Assembly (NCBI GenBank): GCA_009782775.1
Contig: WRIL01000013.1
Location: forward strand, 1 to 61,835
Reading direction: 5' to 3'
DNA from: Desulfovibrionaceae bacterium
Lineage (GTDB): Bacteria > Desulfobacterota > Desulfovibrionia > Desulfovibrionales > Desulfovibrionaceae
Length of the DNA: 61,835 bases
Each line of letters starts with the position of its first letter. The first letter of the stretch is position 1. Positions 58,605-61,835 of the stretch are shown here, in pieces. A program made the translations under genes and the position numbers. The notes beneath the pieces are model-generated. The model was given only the letters and a program-made list of their open reading frames with translations. It made no database searches and was not told the origin of the DNA.

Positions 58605-61547
58605 TTATCTTCCAGCTGGCGGCATTTTGCTCCAGCTCTCGCGCTTGTATATGGAACCTTCCACCAGGTAGTCATCGAAACTGAGCAGGCGATCATGCCG
58701 CAAATGGTTGGCGGGACCGTTGGAATATGTGCGCCGGCGGGGCCGGGTTTCATCCTGGAGCAGCGGGTCATCATATTCCCAGTCCCCGCACAGCCCTTTC
58801 TGGGCCCGGCAGATCAGGGGCAGGATGTCGGAAGAACTCATCAAAAGGTCGCTGACTTCCAGGGGATGCCGTTCCGCAAAATTCTTCACCAGCAGTAGGG
58901 CGCTGCCGCGCATGTTATAGGCGCCGCCCAATCCGTCCAGATCTTCGAGGCGCAGCAGGCCGGGCGCGTCGCGGTAGCCGTGATCCGCGACCAGGATAAT
59001 CTGGGCGCGGTCATAGATCCCTTCTGTCTTAAGCTGGTCCAGCCACCGGCTTACCAGGCGCAGGGCGCATTTCTCCGCCCATAGATGCTCCAGGATGACG
59101 CCGTCCGGGGTTACGGTCATCCCGCTGAAAGAGCCGGTAGGCCGGCAATCCGCGTCAATTTCCCAGGGAGCATGGGTCAGGTCGCTGTGGATGTACTTGA
59201 AAGCGGGCGCGCTTTCGGGCCTGATTCTGAAAAAGTCCGTCAGGGCTTCCAGTTGGGCGTAACCGGCCTTGGTTCTATAGTGATGCGCGGGTATGGAATT
59301 CATCCAGTTTCCCTGGCTGTAAATTCCCTGGCGCAGGCTCAGGGGCGCGCTTTTGAAAAGGCCGCACATAGCCATGAACCAACTGTCGCTGCGGGGCGCG
59401 GGCGCGGGTTCACCCGCCTTGTCCAGCCACCAGGGTAAAAAGGCGCTTTCCGTATTGCCGGTGATGAGGATTTCCGAAGCCCTGGGGCAAAATTTGCCGA
59501 AGATCTCAGGTTGTAGAGCGTCCAGATGGGTCACGATGACATCATAACCCTGGGGCAGCAGGATATTGGGGAGCACGGCGTAAGCTTCGTTGCGGATTTC
59601 TTCTAGTGGCCTGTCCGTCCTGGCGTTGACCTCCGGCGGGTTATAGGCCGGACCTCCCAGCATGCCGGGCAGGGAAACGTGGGTGCGGTTTCCTGGGCTG
59701 AGGTTATCCCGGTACCAGGTGAAACCGTCAAAGGCGGCCATGAGTCCGGGTTCCTGCTCCATAAGCAGCCCCAGGTGCTCGCCGGTGAACTGGTCCAGCA
59801 TGATAACCACGATATTATTGCCGGATCCGCTGAAGGTGAACAGGCGTTCAGCATAGGCCGGAGGCTTTCCCGGGCTTGCCGCCGGCTTGGGGTTTTGCGG
59901 CTCGGCCTGGAGGATCTGTCCCAAGGCCAGGAGTATGACCAAGGCGGCCAACCCGCGCAGGCTGGCCGCCAGGGCCGTGGCTTTGCCACGGCGCAGCAGA
60001 CGGCCTAGACCCAGGGCCAGGAGCAGACCCAAAGTTAAATCCGCCGGAATATTGCTCCAGTTTTGCAGTTTGTGGGCCAGGGGCAGCACATGCCCTTCCA
60101 GGACGCCGTAATCCACGATCAGCACGAAACTGTGAAAGAGCATGATCATGGACAGCCAGGCCATGCCTGCGCCCAGAAGGGGCCGTCCGGCCGGAGGGCA
60201 GCGGCGCAGGGCCAGGCTCGATAGTCCAATGGCGGTCATGGCGAAAAAAACCAGGTAGCCTAAGAGTTCCGCCGGGGGATCCGTGAAAAAATCCGGGTCC
60301 GAGGCATAAAGCAGGGCCGGATGATAGAGAAAAATCAGACTGGCCGCCGGCAGGATAGCGGCCTGGAATAACCGCCTGCCTTCATGTTCGCTGATCAGTT
60401 TCCGGGATCCGCGTGCGAGCCAGAGTCCGGGTTTGGAAATCCGGGGCAGGGAGAGCAGCCAGAAGAGCAGGAAGGCGAGAGCGGCAATATAGATGACGGA
60501 ATGGAGCAGGGGCAGGATTGGCGCGACCCGTCTGCCCGACAGGTTGCCCAGGGTGTAAAGGAAAAACAGGATGCTGATGAGGCCGTGGATATGGCGGACA
60601 GCCGCAAGATCCTCTTCCTGCCGGAGTTTTCTGGAACGCAGGAGCACGGCCAGCAGGGCGGCCAGCAGGGCCGGCAACATAAAGATAAATTGATCATATA
60701 CCCCGGTGGACAGGCGAAAAAAGCGCCCGTCCACAATCATCAAGGTCACGGAAAGCAGCACCAGGGCCAGCTCCATAACCGCAAGCGGCGCGTCCGGCCA
60801 TGCGGCCAGCCAGCCCCGCAGCCGTTCCAGCAGGCCGGGTCCGGGTTCCTCGGCGCGCCTGGGACGGCTGTCGGTATATACATATTTGAGATAATAGAAG
60901 TTCTTGAACAGGGAAAAGATGTTGTTGCAGGTCCAGTAGAGCAGGAGCCCGGCCGCGGCCTGGTAGAGCAGGATCAGGAAAAGCGCGGACAGGGCGTAGA
61001 GCTGGACCTTGTCCCGCCTGGAGAGGCGGGAGGAATAGACCGCCGCTGAAAGCAGATTTACCCCGGTCATGAGCAGGGGGAGCAGGTTTATTTGCAGGCT
61101 TCCCAAAGAAAAGAGGGCGTCCGGCCGGGCGAGATCCCCGATGATCCAGAAATTCTGGCCGGCCAGTTCCGGGGCTTGGCTTAAGAGGTTGTAGGCGGCC
61201 AGGAAGAAAGGGATCTGGATGAGCAGGCCCAGGGCGGAGCGCAGGGACAGGAGCGGGTGGTAGCCGTGCAGGCGGTACAGGGCCCGGACGAACATGTAGC
61301 GCTCCCGGCCCTGGTAGACGGCCCGGATCTCCGCGAGCTTCGCGGCCATGCGTCTTTGCAGGGCGCGTTCATCTTCCTGCCAGCCTTCGGCCAGGGCATA
61401 GATCGGCCAGAGGGCCAGATTTACCGCCAGGCTGAGGAGCAGCACCGCGGCTCCCGCGCCCAGGCCCAGGGCCAGGCCCCCTTCCAGCGCCAGGCGCATG
61501 ATCCGGACCAGGGGGGCGATGCACAGGGTGAACAGAAAAACCGACAC
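58605..61547 (-). CDS. YidC/Oxa1-like membrane domain fused to a sulfatase-fold domain
   Basis: The 980-residue protein has an insertase-like N-terminal region (about 1-220): GYHPLLSLRSALGLLIQIPF, WIIGDLARPDALFSLGS and AAAGLLLYWTCNNIFSLFKN are YidC_C hallmarks. Eight or so further spans (255-545) follow, then a sulfatase-fold domain (575-930) with Asp585 in IMLDQFTGEHLG, a Thr622 candidate nucleophile in GNRTHVSLPG, His791 and Asp855-His856 in VADHGYRD. It ends in YKRESWSKMPPAGR. The catalytic part is probably an envelope phospho- or sulfotransfer enzyme. Why it carries an insertase-like domain is unknown. Confidence 0.85.
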   Translation of the reverse strand: MSVFLFTLCIAPLVRIMRLALEGGLALGLGAGAAVLLLSLAVNLALWPIYALAEGWQEDERALQRRMAAKLAEIRAVYQGRERYMFVRALYRLHGYHPLLSLRSALGLLIQIPFFLAAYNLLSQAPELAGQNFWIIGDLARPDALFSLGSLQINLLPLLMTGVNLLSAAVYSSRLSRRDKVQLYALSALFLILLYQAAAGLLLYWTCNNIFSLFKNFYYLKYVYTDSRPRRAEEPGPGLLERLRGWLAAWPDAPLAVMELALVLLSVTLMIVDGRFFRLSTGVYDQFIFMLPALLAALLAVLLRSRKLRQEEDLAAVRHIHGLISILFFLYTLGNLSGRRVAPILPLLHSVIYIAALAFLLFWLLSLPRISKPGLWLARGSRKLISEHEGRRLFQAAILPAASLIFLYHPALLYASDPDFFTDPPAELLGYLVFFAMTAIGLSSLALRRCPPAGRPLLGAGMAWLSMIMLFHSFVLIVDYGVLEGHVLPLAHKLQNWSNIPADLTLGLLLALGLGRLLRRGKATALAASLRGLAALVILLALGQILQAEPQNPKPAASPGKPPAYAERLFTFSGSGNNIVVIMLDQFTGEHLGLLMEQEPGLMAAFDGFTWYRDNLSPGNRTHVSLPGMLGGPAYNPPEVNARTDRPLEEIRNEAYAVLPNILLPQGYDVIVTHLDALQPEIFGKFCPRASEILITGNTESAFLPWWLDKAGEPAPAPRSDSWFMAMCGLFKSAPLSLRQGIYSQGNWMNSIPAHHYRTKAGYAQLEALTDFFRIRPESAPAFKYIHSDLTHAPWEIDADCRPTGSFSGMTVTPDGVILEHLWAEKCALRLVSRWLDQLKTEGIYDRAQIILVADHGYRDAPGLLRLEDLDGLGGAYNMRGSALLLVKNFAERHPLEVSDLLMSSSDILPLICRAQKGLCGDWEYDDPLLQDETRPRRRTYSNGPANHLRHDRLLSFDDYLVEGSIYKRESWSKMPPAGR
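58618..58652. repeat. Tail-coding repeat, copy C
   Basis: These 35 bases are identical to 61582-61616 and nearly so to 56729-56763. On the minus strand they encode the tail IYKRESWSKMPPA of the 980-residue protein. Confidence 0.9.
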
Positions 61548-61581
61548 TCAGGTTTCCTCTTGGATCTTTTATCTTCCGGCC

Positions 61582-61835
61582 GGCGGCATTTTGCTCCAGC
61601 TCTCGCGCTTGTATATCGGGCCTATGTTTTTCACCTGGAGTTCAAGGCCGCCCGTTGCCGTTCCGCTTGGCGAACTGCCGAGCCGTTTCTTCGCTTATGT
61701 AAGGATCCTGATGCGGCCGCAGGGACGGCGAAAAAATGTTCAGTTCTTCATCCAGGATAGGGGCGCGGATGCCGGCCGCGTCCAGCATGGAATGAAAAAA
61801 CATGTCGTGGCTGACCTGTTTATCAAGGTTGGACT
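61582..61835. repeat. Direct repeat, copy B (second eptA 3' end, continues past the window)
   Basis: Gapless match to 56729-56982 (offset 4853), with identity complete over the last 100 bases or so. The repeat continues beyond the right edge, so its true length is unknown. Confidence 0.95.
61642..61835 (-). CDS. Second EptA-like phosphoethanolamine transferase (C-terminal end only)
   Basis: The stop is at 61642-61644 and the gene runs off the right edge. The visible C-terminus is nearly identical to that of the first copy, e.g. HDMFFHSMLDAAGIRAPILD and PHQDPYISEETARQFAKR, with Ser for Leu in FSPSLR and Asn for Ser in KRNGNGRP. It lies 94 bases before the start of the YidC-sulfatase gene on the same strand, so the order is eptA2, fusion gene, eptA1. 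Confidence 0.9.
   Translation of the reverse strand, partial: SNLDKQVSHDMFFHSMLDAAGIRAPILDEELNIFSPSLRPHQDPYISEETARQFAKRNGNGRP

Noticed and set aside
1-61835. CRISPR arrays, rRNA genes and complete insertion sequences
   Set aside because: No regularly spaced repeats, rRNA-like segments or transposase genes were recognised on either strand.

Overview
The window is GC-rich chromosomal DNA from an anaerobic Desulfobacterota bacterium, most like the Desulfovibrionales. The evidence is a DsrC-type sulfur carrier, LL-diaminopimelate aminotransferase (DapL), a stand-alone IMP cyclohydrolase, LPS genes (kdsB, a WaaE-like glycosyltransferase) and many envelope lipoproteins. Species assignment is inference.

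Layout. (1) 1-9021 is the tRNA-proximal end of an integrated mobilizable element inserted beside a tRNA-Val(UAC) gene. Reading leftwards from the tRNA it holds two tandem P4-type tyrosine integrases, an AlpA-like regulator, a Lin1244-type replication-like protein and a candidate oriT. Then come mobC, a ColE1-type relaxase with mobB nested out of frame inside it, and a run of overlapping cargo genes (DUF6378-like, ERCC4-type nuclease, DUF5681, unknown). A divergent module follows, with an XRE repressor and two tiny membrane proteins. (2) 9150-27694 is core genome: a CBS protein, dsrC, AMMECR1, TPR proteins, kdsB, an M24 peptidase, a very large hybrid histidine kinase, pyrF-gmk-remA, an MFS transporter, an LPS glycosyltransferase, ftsY and yicC. 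(3) 27695-30650 is an accessory island, AT-rich at its left end: two DNA methyltransferases in DpnM/DpnA order, an unrecognised partner gene split by one in-frame stop, and a Lar-like restriction-alleviation protein. (4) 30662-56706 is core genome: mltA, a thioesterase, alr, an IscA-like protein, an orphan oligopeptide ABC ATPase, a chemoreceptor, a DEAD helicase, a RodZ-like protein, two SurA-like chaperones, tsaB, rsmB, a Lon-family protease, a vapBC module, a NUDIX hydrolase, an M48 lipoprotein, dapL, a TctC-like protein, ribF and the IMP cyclohydrolase. (5) 56789-61835 is an envelope-modification cluster. It holds an EptA-like phosphoethanolamine transferase, a 980-residue fusion of a YidC/Oxa1-like insertase domain to a sulfatase-fold domain, and the 3' end of a second, nearly identical eptA copy running off the right edge.

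The observations most worth checking are: a G10 tract between the two receiver domains of the hybrid kinase, which is a candidate phase-variation switch; the YidC-sulfatase fusion flanked by near-identical eptA 3' ends that share a tail-coding repeat; the R-M island with its split partner gene; and the nested mob genes with a plausible oriT.

No CRISPR array, rRNA or complete insertion sequence was recognised. Functions come from motifs and family knowledge read by eye; no database search was run.
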